Assembly (NCBI GenBank): GCA_012295275.1
Contig: CM022670.1
Coordinates: 36,135,801-36,199,800 of the forward strand
Direction of reading: 5' to 3'
DNA length: 64,000 nucleotides
Source: Chrysomallon squamiferum
Lineage: Eukaryota; Mollusca; Gastropoda; Neomphalida; Peltospiridae
Shown here in pieces: positions 31,801 to 44,600 of this stretch; within the stretch, counting starts at the first letter, position 1, and each line of letters begins with the position of its first letter. Made by a program: the position numbers and the translations under genes. The notes beneath the pieces are model-generated. The model worked only from the letters and a program-made list of their open reading frames with translations. It was not told where the DNA came from and ran no database searches.

Positions 31801-34800
31801 CTACATAGTATATTTCACTTGCAAATTGGCTTTCTTATTTTTAAATACTTCATCATTTAAAAAAAAAATTTTAAATACTTCATCTTTTTGAAAAAAAAAA
31901 AATTAAGTTTTATTGCATAAAATCTTTTATTTTTACATTGGTTAAATCATATTTTATTTAGGTATCGACTATATGGCCACTGGAAGAATGATGCTTATGC
32001 CCAGCATCCAGTTCTCATCAGAAGAAGAGCTGACTGTCTTGACAGGGCAAAATACATAATGAAGTAAGTTTTATTTCATTATCCAAGATAGCTTTTTTAT
32101 TATTATGTTTTATACAGATAGTTACAAAAATCATTTTATTGGTTAATTGATTTATAAGCCTTCTAAATATATATTCCCTTGATTAAACTGCTTTATAAAA
32201 AATCTAATTAGTGATTCTCTTATGTGTTTTTGAATAATATTTTACTTGGCCTGTTCTTTAAATATTTGTTTTGTATCTTGAGGTTTTAAATCTTATTTTT
32301 TCAATCTGGTATCTGTAACAATACTGATTTTGTTCTATAGGCGTTTGTCAACAGAAACCATAAAGCCGTCTGGTAGGCAGATTGGAAAATTGACTCACAG
32401 CAATCCAGGAGTTGTTTTTGAATATGTAAGTAGAAAGTTTATTATATCAGCTGAAACAGATACAGAATTAAAAAAGCTTCAACATTTTACTTTCCAATTT
32501 TTTTTTATTTTATCAACCACACAAAGACACAATTAATTTGTTTTTTTGTCTTTTGAAGTAGTAACTGTATAATAGTAATTAACACACAATTTTTTTTTAA
32601 TAATTTACCTTTGAGGTTAAAAAAATATGTATTTTAACTGTTTCCATTATTTTATAGATACTGACGCAGATTCAGCGCTATGACAACTTCATTGGACCAG
32701 TTGTGGATTCTCTCAAGTTCCTCAGTTCAATGACTTACGACATGTTGACATGTAATTTTCTCTTTTTTTAAGATAGAAATAATTTATTAATTGTTTATAC
32801 AAATAGTAATGAGAAATTTAAAAACATTTTGGAAATTATTTTTGATTATTTTTCAAAGTGGAAAAGACATTTTTGTTATCATTAACAGAAATTTTGGATG
32901 CTACTGATAAATCTTTTACTTATAAATACCATCACATTAGTACTGTAGTCATTTATACAGGATTTCTGAATGTTTGTTAACTCTGTTTTTTGTGCATAAA
33001 ATAGTTTTCTGAATTGTTCAGATTGCATCATAGAAGCTGTGGCCAGCCCAGAACGTGAAAGGTTAAAGCACGATGACACAAACATATCCCTTTGGTTGCA
33101 GAGTAAGTGCAAAATTTTCAATTACTTCACAGATATAAATGTGAAGTATTTTAGTTTGTTTTTAATTAGTAAAACTATTTCTGCAGTAGAAAAGCAGATT
33201 ACCTGTATGTAAATAGAAATGAATGGAGGAAATTATTTTGGACACTCTTTAAACTCTTTTCGGTTTAATATTTATTTATATGTATTTTTATTTATGAAAA
33301 CAATTGATCAGTATATGTTAAAACAATATCTGATGTTTTATTTCAGGTTTGGCTAACTTTGCTGGATCAGTGTGTAAGAAATACCAGGTGGAACTGGGAG
33401 GGCTTCTGCAGTATATCACAAACCAACTCAAGGCAGGAAAAAGGTAGAATATTGTAATTGATTGTTTATACTGCTAATGTTTTTGACAACAAAATGTTTT
33501 AAGAATGTCCACTTTAAAATTTATAAAACATTTTAAAAATGCTGTGGCATTTATTTACAATATATTTGTTATTCTTGATAAATTTATTTTCAGTTATGAT
33601 CTGTTACTGCTCAGAGAAATAGTACAGAAAATGGCAGGCATTGAGATCTCTGAGGAAATAACTAGTGACCAGCTTGATGCCATGAATGGTGGAGAGTTAC
33701 TGAGACAAGAGGTATGTTTATGTTTGTCTGGAATATACCTCATCTTTAAACAAAACATTTACTGAAAATATTACTGTTTTCTATTGCTAGATTTCTATAC
33801 AAGCAGAATTCGATCATATTGCATAATTAATATTTTTAAAAAGTCCATCTTTAGATATTGTATCAGAATTTCTCATCCTTTAAAATTGGTTTACAGGAAA
33901 TCATTGAATAGATTTAAATGTTGTTTAAATTGTAGAAATAATTTTTGGCTCACACAAAAATTATTTGAATATCTGCTAAAAGAAATGAGTTCATTTTGCA
34001 GGGTGGATATTTTGCTCAAGTTCGAAACACAAAGAAATCCTCAACACGACTTAAGGACTCTGTACTGGAACATGACCTGGCAGTGTCGCTTTGTCTGTTA
34101 ATGGCACAGCAACGAGATTCAGTGATATTCCAGGAAGATTCTGAAAGACATCTGAAACTTGTGGGGAAGCTTTATGATCAGGTCAGTTTTGGAATAATTT
34201 GAAGGACAAACAAAATTTTTGACTTGTAAATTAAGGAATGAATAACTTGTTAATGGAAACTTGTTAATTAATAAAGATCTTGAACATGGAAGATTTTCAT
34301 ATCATTACAGTTACAACATATTTTTAAACTTCTCAGCAGTGTTAAGCTGTGTGATCTGTTCATTAACAATATTAGCTATAAATAAAATAATTTTTTTGTA
34401 AACAAAAATGTTCAAAATTCATTTTGTTTCATTGATACATGATAATAATATTAACTTTTTATTAATATCAATGAGGGGGTGTTCTGTTTTGTTTCAGTGT
34501 CAGGATACACTGGTTCAGTTTGGAACGTTCCTTTCTATGCAGCTGAGTACAGAGGAGTTTGTCAAGAGACTGCCGTCCATTGATGTTTTAATTTCTGAAT
34601 ACCATGTACCAGCAGATGCAGCTTTCTTTCTGGCCAGACCCTTTTATGTCAATGCAATCAATGTAAATATTGTTTGGTTGATTAATCAGAAATGAATGTT
34701 GTTGATTTTTTAAAAATATTGATCAGTTTCTGCAGAAAAATAAAATCATATTTAAGAACTATACCTTAAAAAATCATTATTTGTAATTGTATTTATTCTT

Positions 34801-37800
34801 AATTTTTTTATTTTTTTTTTTTTTCATTTGTAGTATTTATAATATTTTATTAATTTCTCTTGAAATATAATTCAGGAATTTTTATATCTTTAGAAAATAA
34901 TTACCTCTTTATATTTTGAAAGATTGTGACATTTTTGTTTTTAATCATGTATTTCCTTCTGATTTCAGACACGCTTTGAAGAACTTAGAAAGATTGACAA
35001 AAGCAATAAACAAACATCTAGTGCTATGAAGGTATATTTTTGTTAATTTAACTGAAGCTTTCATTTCCCTGTATGAATTCAGAAATTGTTGAATGCTTTT
35101 ATATTGGGTGTATCGGTGATGTGACTACAGTTAACAAATTTGATTACTAATAATTTGTGCATGGTAGACCTGAGATATATCATAACTAAAAGGAGCAGTT
35201 TTACTTTGTGTTTTTGTCTACATATAGTGGCATATATGCACGTGAAAATAGTGAAGGCATATTCATTTTTGAAATAATGGCATCTAAAATAAATGAATAT
35301 AGAGTGTTTGTGTCATGTTTTACAGACCCAGAGATACATTGAAGCTGCAGAAGAAGCAATGTCACCTGCTTTACATCTAGTGCGACCACTTTTCCCAGAC
35401 AAGATATGGGATGATATCAGGTGTGTGATACAGTTTTTATTTTTATTGGGTTGGCAAATAAGATCCCGTCGTTTTTTTAATTAAAATTTTTTAATGAAAA
35501 CAGCGGGAACTTAGTTGCCAACCCAATATATTTATTTTAAATGCAATACCTGTTATGTACAGGTAACTTATTTATTACCCAGAAACGTACAGCCTGATGG
35601 AAATGGTTTTTATTTAACAAAAATAAATAAAAAAATAAATATATTTTAAAAAAATCAAACTATTTCATCTTTTATAAACAGACTAACCAAACATAAAGAA
35701 AATCTTTCATTAGGCAGTATTTTATATATATCTTTTTTCTGTTATTGGATTTTTTGTTTCATTTTTGTTTTGTTTTGTTTTGTTTTATTTTGGAATATTT
35801 TATAATATAAATTTATGTAGTATCATTTAAAAAGTGACTCTCATTGTTTATTTTATACTTATATTTTGCAGCCCATTGTTCTATATGACATTTTGGACTC
35901 TGTCGATGTATGATTTATATGTCCCTACTGCTGCCTATGAAAAGCAGATCGTGATACTACAGCAACAGATCACTCACATTGAAGACAATAAAGACATGGT
36001 AGGTAAACATAGTCCAGAAAACCCAGAATAAAGACTGTACAGTTACTATTCCTGGTATTTACCTTAAAATTTGTTTGATATGCAAAATATCAGCAAAATG
36101 CTAAGTGTTCTTTGACCAACCTTTAAGTGGTTAAAATAGATGTCTTGAGTGAAGAGTTTGTGGGGTGGGGTGGGGGGTATTTTTTTTTTTTTTTCCTTAC
36201 TGTTATTGCTTTAATTACATTTGGTAGCTTTCCTAGAGTTTATTTCTTGTTACTTTCAGCAACAAAGCAAGAAGAAGAAAGAAAAAGAAAGATGTACAAA
36301 CTTGATAGAAAAGTTGAAGGATGAAGAAAAGAAACAGACTGACCATGTGAACAGAGTGTTGGGAAGACTGAAACATGACCAGGACAAGTGGATTTTATCA
36401 GGTGACTTTTAAAAAATATTTAAAAATTTCATAGATAGATAGATATATATATACACATACATACATAAATATAGACACCCACACGCAATCATATATATAA
36501 GTAATATTTTATAAATCTACACATTTTACATCTAATGTAGTGGTGTCTTTTTTAATATTATCAATAGATTTATGGGATGGATTTATTCTGGTGGTCAATA
36601 AAAATAGAAACTTATTGGGGAAATAAGAGTAAAAAGCTAACTGATGTTTTCTATTCAGGATCAACAAAGAATGAGACTGTCACACAGTTACTTCAGCTGT
36701 GTATATTTCCAAGGTGCTGCTTCACTGCCAGTGATGCTATTTTCTGTGCCAAGTTCATTCACATTCTTCATGACCTCAAGACTCCAAACTTCTCTACACT
36801 CATCTGTTTTGACAGGGTATTGTATTTACACCAGTGATCTTTTTATTTTGAATTTTTATTATTTTATGTCATCATCATCATCATTGTTAATATTAAAAAT
36901 ATGATTTTATTAAATTTATAGAACGTTTGATACCAGTATTTTTCTCAAAAAGTTCATATTCCAGTATAATCTTCTAACATAACGTTACTGTTTTTCAGTT
37001 GAACTTTATTTTTCTTCTGTTGTAGACTAATTAATGTTTACTGAAATATTATTTATAAAGTTTGTAAGTGATTTTGTTTGTTTTTAGATCTTCTGTGATA
37101 TTACCTACTCTGTGACTAGCTGTACAGAGAATGAAGCTCATCGATATGGCCGTTTCCTGTGTGCAGCTTTGGGAACTGTGATGAAATGGCACAGTGATAT
37201 TGAAATTTATGAAAAGGTGAGATAATTACACTGTCAGAAACTTCATACACTGATTTAGTATTTTAATTATGATATCTTTTAAACAACACACCAGTGATGA
37301 GAAAACTGCCAAAGGTGACTGTCAGTGATACCTAAATGATAGGCCTGAGGTGTGTGGTTAATGGATATTTATAAGTATTTTTGATATTTACAATGCAAGG
37401 GTAATTTTTGTGTCTTCTGCTGCTGCAAAGTGTGGGTTAAACATACTGCAAACAAAGCTTTGATTATTTAGAATTCTTAGATGATTATCAGTCATGAAAT
37501 AGGTCTCAAAATCTCTTTCCTTATATGTTTAAATGTTACAAGTAATTGGTAAGATTTTAAAAAATAATAATAATAAAATTTATTTCGATATTTTTTAGAA
37601 ATTGAAAAGTTTTGTAAAATTAAGATCTTGTTAATTTCAGTATAATAAATTTTGGTCTGCCTTTTTTCTTCTTTTTTTTAAAAATATTTAATAATCATCA
37701 ATTTAATCTCAATTAAATATTGTTTCATTAAAGACAATATTTTGAGAATAAATTGCTTAAATCATTTAGAAAAAAATGCTAATCACACTTCAATAAATAA

Positions 37801-39557
37801 AACAGAAAAGTTACATTTTTGTATCTCAGGTAACTATTCCTCTAACAATGTTACCACAGTCAAATATCTTTTTAAAAGTGCTGCTGATATAATTTTATAA
37901 GATGTTTGTTTATGTGGACACACCAGTGAAGAGAAATGCCAGACTTGATTGTCAGTGATTTTTCAATCGATAGGCCTGAGGTGTGATCACATACTGAATT
38001 TTAAACTTACATATTGTATGATGATTGGGATTTTTTGAGGGTTTTTTTAATTATTTATTTATTATTTTTTTTTTTTTTTTTTTTTTTTTTAAACGACAAA
38101 GAGCATGCTTAAATAATTTATAGTTTTTATCATGCTTGTCCAGACTAATGTAGTATGAAACACCCTTAAAGCCATGATCACATTTCTTGCATTTAAAAGG
38201 CATGAGAATATTTTATTTTACCTGATTTTGGATTAAAATGCTAAATGTTAACAATTTTCATTGAAATGTCTAAAGTTGGTACATACCAGTGATGAAAAAA
38301 CTGCCATTTGTGATTTTCTGTGATTTGCAAATGATAGGGCTGAGGTTTTGTTTGTTTAACCATGAAAGATTTTTCAGTTTTCAATTGAATTTAATGTAAT
38401 TACATGATAATTTTACTTTTTATTACTTGTGTGAAAGCTGTTATTCAGCAATTGAATTATAGTTAAATTAGTAGGCTATCTAACATCAGCAAATTCTCCA
38501 TTACATAATTAAAGATTAATTGCATAAACATTTTTTCAGGAGGTGTACCAAAAGCATAGATATTTTTTGGTTAAGGAACAATCATTAAGATTTTAGGCAA
38601 ATATTTAGCATAATTTTGATCATGCTCATATAATTTGTTATGACAAATGTATTTTATATACATAATATATATTATTACTATGTGACGTTTTATTTAATTT
38701 TATTTGTGTGTTTGCATATATATTTTTTCTGAATAATTTGTATTAGACAAGCCAGTGATGACAATCAGCCATACTTGATAAATAATGAATAGTAAATGAT
38801 AGGCCTGAGGCTTGTCACCTTAAGTTTAGTGTGATTTATTTATTTATTTTTATTGATTAACGTCAGCTGTTCAACCAGGGTTCATCTCGGTTCTTTCCTC
38901 CTGCTTTTATTATAACTTTTTATTCTAGTAAAATCAAAACCTGTTTATTTTTTTAAAATCTAGTAAATAAAGGTATTAACTTGGTTCAGTTACCTACTGT
39001 TTTTAGTTTAGTTTTACAAAAAAATAAGTGAATTTTGAATGTTATAGTAAGGTGTGCATAATCAATCTAGAAAGTTAACCATCCTGACAGTCATGGATAA
39101 TTTTGATTGTTCTTTGCAATTCTGTGTCTTCTGGTAAACATTGACACTTGTGCGGGAAAAGGCACTGGACATATTTTTTTTTACCATTTATCCCGTTTTA
39201 GAGGACTTTTTTAAATACGAAATAATGATAATTTCTGAATGTGGTTAATAAAACTTGTAAGTCAAAAACATCATTGATTTAAATGACCTGATTTAGTATA
39301 TAATATAAAAAGAGGAAACAATGATGAATGTTGGTTAAACATTTGAATACTGGTAGAAATGTTGCATCTGGGATAAGCCAGTGATGAAAAAAAGCCATAC
39401 TTGAAACACTGAGAATAGTAAATGATAGGCCAGAGGCATGTCATCAGAAAAAAAATGCTTTTTAGCAATCTGTTAACCTCATCAGAGATTCATTCTTTAT
39501 TAAAATAAACTGTAGAAAAGAGAGAGTATATGAGAGATAAGAGAAATATGTATGTAT

Positions 39558-39616
<59 letters not shown>

Positions 39617-41586
39617 GTGAGAGTGTTTATTCAGCTATAATTATACTTTATTTTAATTTACAGGATTGTGCCAACTTCCCAGGGTTTGTGACCATTTTCA
39701 GGAAAAAAATGGACCACACTGCAAAAGCACCTGTAGAAAACTTAGACTATGAAAATTACAGACATGTTTGTCATAAGTGGCATTTCAGAATCACAAAGGT
39801 AATCAGAAACAAAATGTTACTTTTTAGTTTGATTGAACAATGTCATAAAATAATAAATTAAAAATATATATATTCTAAATACTAATATTATTTTGCTGAT
39901 GAAGAAAGAACAAAGTTATGGCTTAGTTGCAGGATTACTAGAAACATTTTAATGCAGTATGTGTTGACATTCTTTGGGATAAAGTTGATGGATTATCTTC
40001 ACATACATTATTGAAAAAATATATATTCAGAATGAAAATTTTATTTTACTGTTTTATTTTTATTTTTTCAGGCAATGGTTGCATGTTTGGAGTCAGGGAA
40101 CTACATTCAGATCCGAAATGCACTGATTGTTTTGACAAAGGTATGCTTTCATTAGTTTATATTGAGGAAAAAATTACACTTTTTCATAAATTTGATTTTG
40201 AAATACATGTTTATGCAATGTTGTTTTTTGTTTTGTTTTTGTTTTTGCTTGCTTACTTTGTTTTCAGTCGAAATGTACTCAAAATGTAAGCATTTTTTTG
40301 GCATATCAATGATGAAACAATGCTTACCAAATATGAACTGTAATGATTCATAAAATATATTAATCTGAGATGTGTCAAAAGTTTAGCAAATGACTGTAAT
40401 GTTGTTGGTTTGTAATGAGTGTACACAAGTAATTGTAAGTAAATTTAAATCATAAAGTTATATTTTGATTCTAGAGAAGCCTTTTTTTTTTAAATTTTAA
40501 TTTTTTTGTTTTGTTTTTTTTATTAAGGGAAAAGTAGATCATTGTTATGTTTTGGGTTTTTTTTTTTAAGAAGGGGTTGGATTGCTATTGTATTAACTTT
40601 TTTTAATTTCCCTATTTTTTTTTATTTTTTTTTTTATATATATATCTTAGATGAGTTGGGAAAGTTTTTTGTAGAGTTGATGGGTTGTGTTTATTTGATA
40701 AAACAAAGTATTAGTAAATTTAAACTGTATGAACTACATTAACTGTCATCCTTTGTATCAATTTTTTTAGTTATTTATTTTTTGTTTGTTTCCCTTATCA
40801 ATGATGTAACTGTTTACCAAATATGATTAATAATGATTCATGCATGGTAGACCTGAGATGTGTAAAATATTAATAGGCTTATGTTACTGTAAAAGTAATA
40901 GTAAAAAAAAAAAAAAATATATATATTTACAATTTTTAATATTCATTTGTTACTGATTGGATACATTCATTTTGGCTTAGGTCATTAGAAAAATACAGCA
41001 AGCAGAAAAATATGTTTATCTGTCCATACTTGACACCTGTAATGCTGTTTATTTACAGGAATCATCTTTTGTTTCATAAATTAGGAATAGCCTCACAGAT
41101 TTTAAACCATCTTCTTTGACCTGTTGATAAAGTTTACCTTTACCTACTTGGTATTTATGCAGTCCTACCTTTTATTTTATTTTGGGTACAGAGTTACAGT
41201 TATCATTTTATGTTTGATTTGGTTTTAATTAACTAATTGCTAATGGATGTGTAATGTGTCCATATGGTTATTTTAAATTAAAAATCATTTTTAGATATGT
41301 AAGTTATCTTTGGCATATCAGTGATGTAATAAAGCTTACCAAATATGATCCTCAGTGATTCACAAATATTAATCTGAGATGTGTCAATTTTAAAAGAAAA
41401 TGATTCTGTTAGTAATGCTTTTATGCGTAAACAAATGTACTCATTCAAAATTGATGTTACTTACAGTTAATATTTTAAATATTTTTAATTATCTGTAAAA
41501 CTTAATATTTAATTGATGTTTTGATACATTAATTTTGTTCTGAAATCATTACAAAATCTATCCAATCCTTCCAGTTATACAAAGGA

Positions 41587-41617
<31 letters not shown>

Positions 41618-44600
41618 TTTGTAATTTTTTTTTTTTTTTATTATTATTTTTTTAAGTAAGGAATTAGTACATTATTGATTAAATTTTTAACAACAAATTG
41701 ATTAAAATCAAATGACTGAAATACATTCGGTCACACAATAACTGATAATATCCCAGTTTTAACATTGAACTGTAACAATGACATATCAGTGAATGATTCA
41801 TAAGAAATGGATCTGAGATGACAAGTATGTTTTATAAAATATGATCAGGAATGATTCATAAGAACAACAGTTATCATTATATTTAAGTGTATGTGTATAT
41901 GTATTTGTGTTTCTGAAATATAATAAACGTTAGATAAATGGAGTACATACGGTGATATTTTGAGGGGTATGGATAATCACACTTTATATATATATATATC
42001 TATATATATATAATTCTGACTTCGTTAGTACATTTAATTAAATTATTTGAATCTGACAAAATCAAGATAGACACTATTGTATATTGTATTTTAAATACCA
42101 ATGATGTTAAAATGCTTACCAAATATGAATCACATGATTCACTATTAATAAAATCTGAGGTATGATGAAGTTAATGAAATGATTTTAGTGAAGTCTCTAT
42201 CTGGACTTTGAAAATAAATTAATTTGATAACACATCTTTTATGCTTTATTAGATTATCAGACAATTTCCAATTTTTGTGATTTTTTTTTTTTTAAATTTA
42301 TTTATTTAATTTTATTTTTTTCATTTCTGTTGCATATATATATTAGGATATTTTCTGAAACTTTCAGATAGTCTGTTTATCCAAACTTTTAAAATGTAAA
42401 AGTCAGTTATTTTGCTATTTTATGTAAAACTTTACATACCAGTGATGTTCAAATGCTTACCAAATATGAATTGTATGATTCAGTATTAACATAATCTGAG
42501 GTGTGTTTAAGTTATAATATCATTTTATTGAATAAAATGTATGTTAGGATTTCTGTTGATACTAAGAGGTTTGTGCTTTTGAAAGAGTAAATTAATCTTG
42601 AGAGCTAAAATAATGGTTAAAATCAAAGACTTTGTTGTCTAACAATATACTTATACATTTTTACAATTTTATTAACTTTTAAAAATTGATTATATGTTTC
42701 AGATTTTGTCTCATTATCCCAGAATAACTCAGTTTGGACAGGCTCTTGAGAGAAGGGTTGACCGTCTAAGTAAAGAAGAAAAAGACAAAAGACCTGATAT
42801 CTATGCTATAGCCATGGGGTAAGAATAAACTGAAAATAAAAATAAAAAAAAACCAAAACAGAAAGATAAATAGCTAACTGTATTTGGATAAAAGAACATC
42901 TGTGCTTTGAAATTAATAAAACACTTAACACCAGTTGCAGAACAGAAAAGCAATTGTTTATAAAATATTTTGTTAACTTTTTTTTTCCAGATATGCAGGA
43001 CAGCTGAAAAGTAAAAGGATGACCTGGGTTCCAGAGCATTCATTTCACATCAAAGAAGAGGTAAGTGAGATGGTGGAAAATAGGTGTTTCATTTAAAGCA
43101 GCTTTCTCACTGTGCTGTCAAGTATTCCAAATTATATTTTTTATTTATCATTGTAGGCTCTGACTCAATCACTTCATCCTAAATTTGTTCCAATGTATCT
43201 CTGAGACCTTACCTTTTTTTTATTAGCCTGATCAAAACTCTGAATTATTCTGATTCTTTTAGAGACAGACAGTATTTCATGGCATAGTTCATCATAAAAT
43301 TAAATGTAGAAGTTTAGACAGTAAAATTATAAAGTTTTAATATGCATTAATTTTAATTTAATTTTTTGTAGAAAAAGGGAGAGGCCAAAGTTTCAAATGG
43401 ACCGGTTCAGAAGACAGAGGTGAAGCAATCTGGATCAAAAGAAAACATGGCAAAGAAACTTGATAATGACTGTGAGCATATAAATCACATTTAAAAACAT
43501 GCATAATTTTATAAAGTGATAAAGTTTTGTTTTATTATTATTAGTATGAGGATTTTCTGTTTTAGCAGAACTGATTATTGTTATCAAAAATTACTTCTTT
43601 GCTCTTTATAATTTGAAGATCATATAGAACATGTTATTACCTGAATCCTTTTTATGCACATATTTTGTGGTTAATCCAGATATTTTGTTCCTGTTTCTAT
43701 TTTAAAGTATCTGACTTTTTTCTTCTAAATTTATTTTAGCTAAAGGGAAAGATGGCAAAGAGAACAAGGAAAAGAAAGAAAAAAATGTGGAGAAACGAGA
43801 GAAGACAGCAGAAAAGAAAGAAAAAAAGGAAGCTAAGGAGAAAAAAGAGAAGAAATCGAGTGACCATGGTGCAAAGGAAAGTTCTGGCAGGTTAGAGACT
43901 GTTTTAAAATTCAGTAATAAATTAGTTTATAATGAAATAATGATGACAAGAGAAGCCTCCATGGGCACCTTTATTAAAACAAAATAATTAAAAAATGTTT
44001 TATTACTATCAACAAGAAAACATTTTCATTGATGTAACACACTAATTTTAATATTATTGTTTTGATCAGTTGTTTTTTTCTACCATTGTTCGTTTTTGAT
44101 GTTGGACCTATAACAAAAGATACATCTCTGGAACTAGAAAAGATATATTTAACATATTTCCAATTTACTGAATTATCACAGTGACGATATTTACAATACG
44201 GTTCAGTAGTTGTTGCTTTTTATATCTTCCAGCAAAACACCACGAGAAAAAAGTAATGAGACTGACAGAAGTAGCAAAGACAAAAATGGTTCAGACGATA
44301 CCAAAGAAAAAACTGGGAAGGATGTTCACCAAGGTGATGGAGACAAGCCTGATGCAGTTGGAGTGAAGGAAAACGGAAAGAGTGAGGGAAAGAGCAAAAA
44401 AAGTGACAAGAAAACGAAAGAGGAGAAAGTTGCAAAGCTGAAAGTTAAGAGAGAGAAACAGGAGATGTTGGATGAGAGACGCGCTGAGAAAGAGAAAGGA
44501 AAGCACAGCCTGGGCAAGGAGTATGAGAAGACTGATGAGAGGGCAAACACATCAAGAGAAGAGAGATCATCATCATCAGCCATGACGTCCAGCAGCAATC

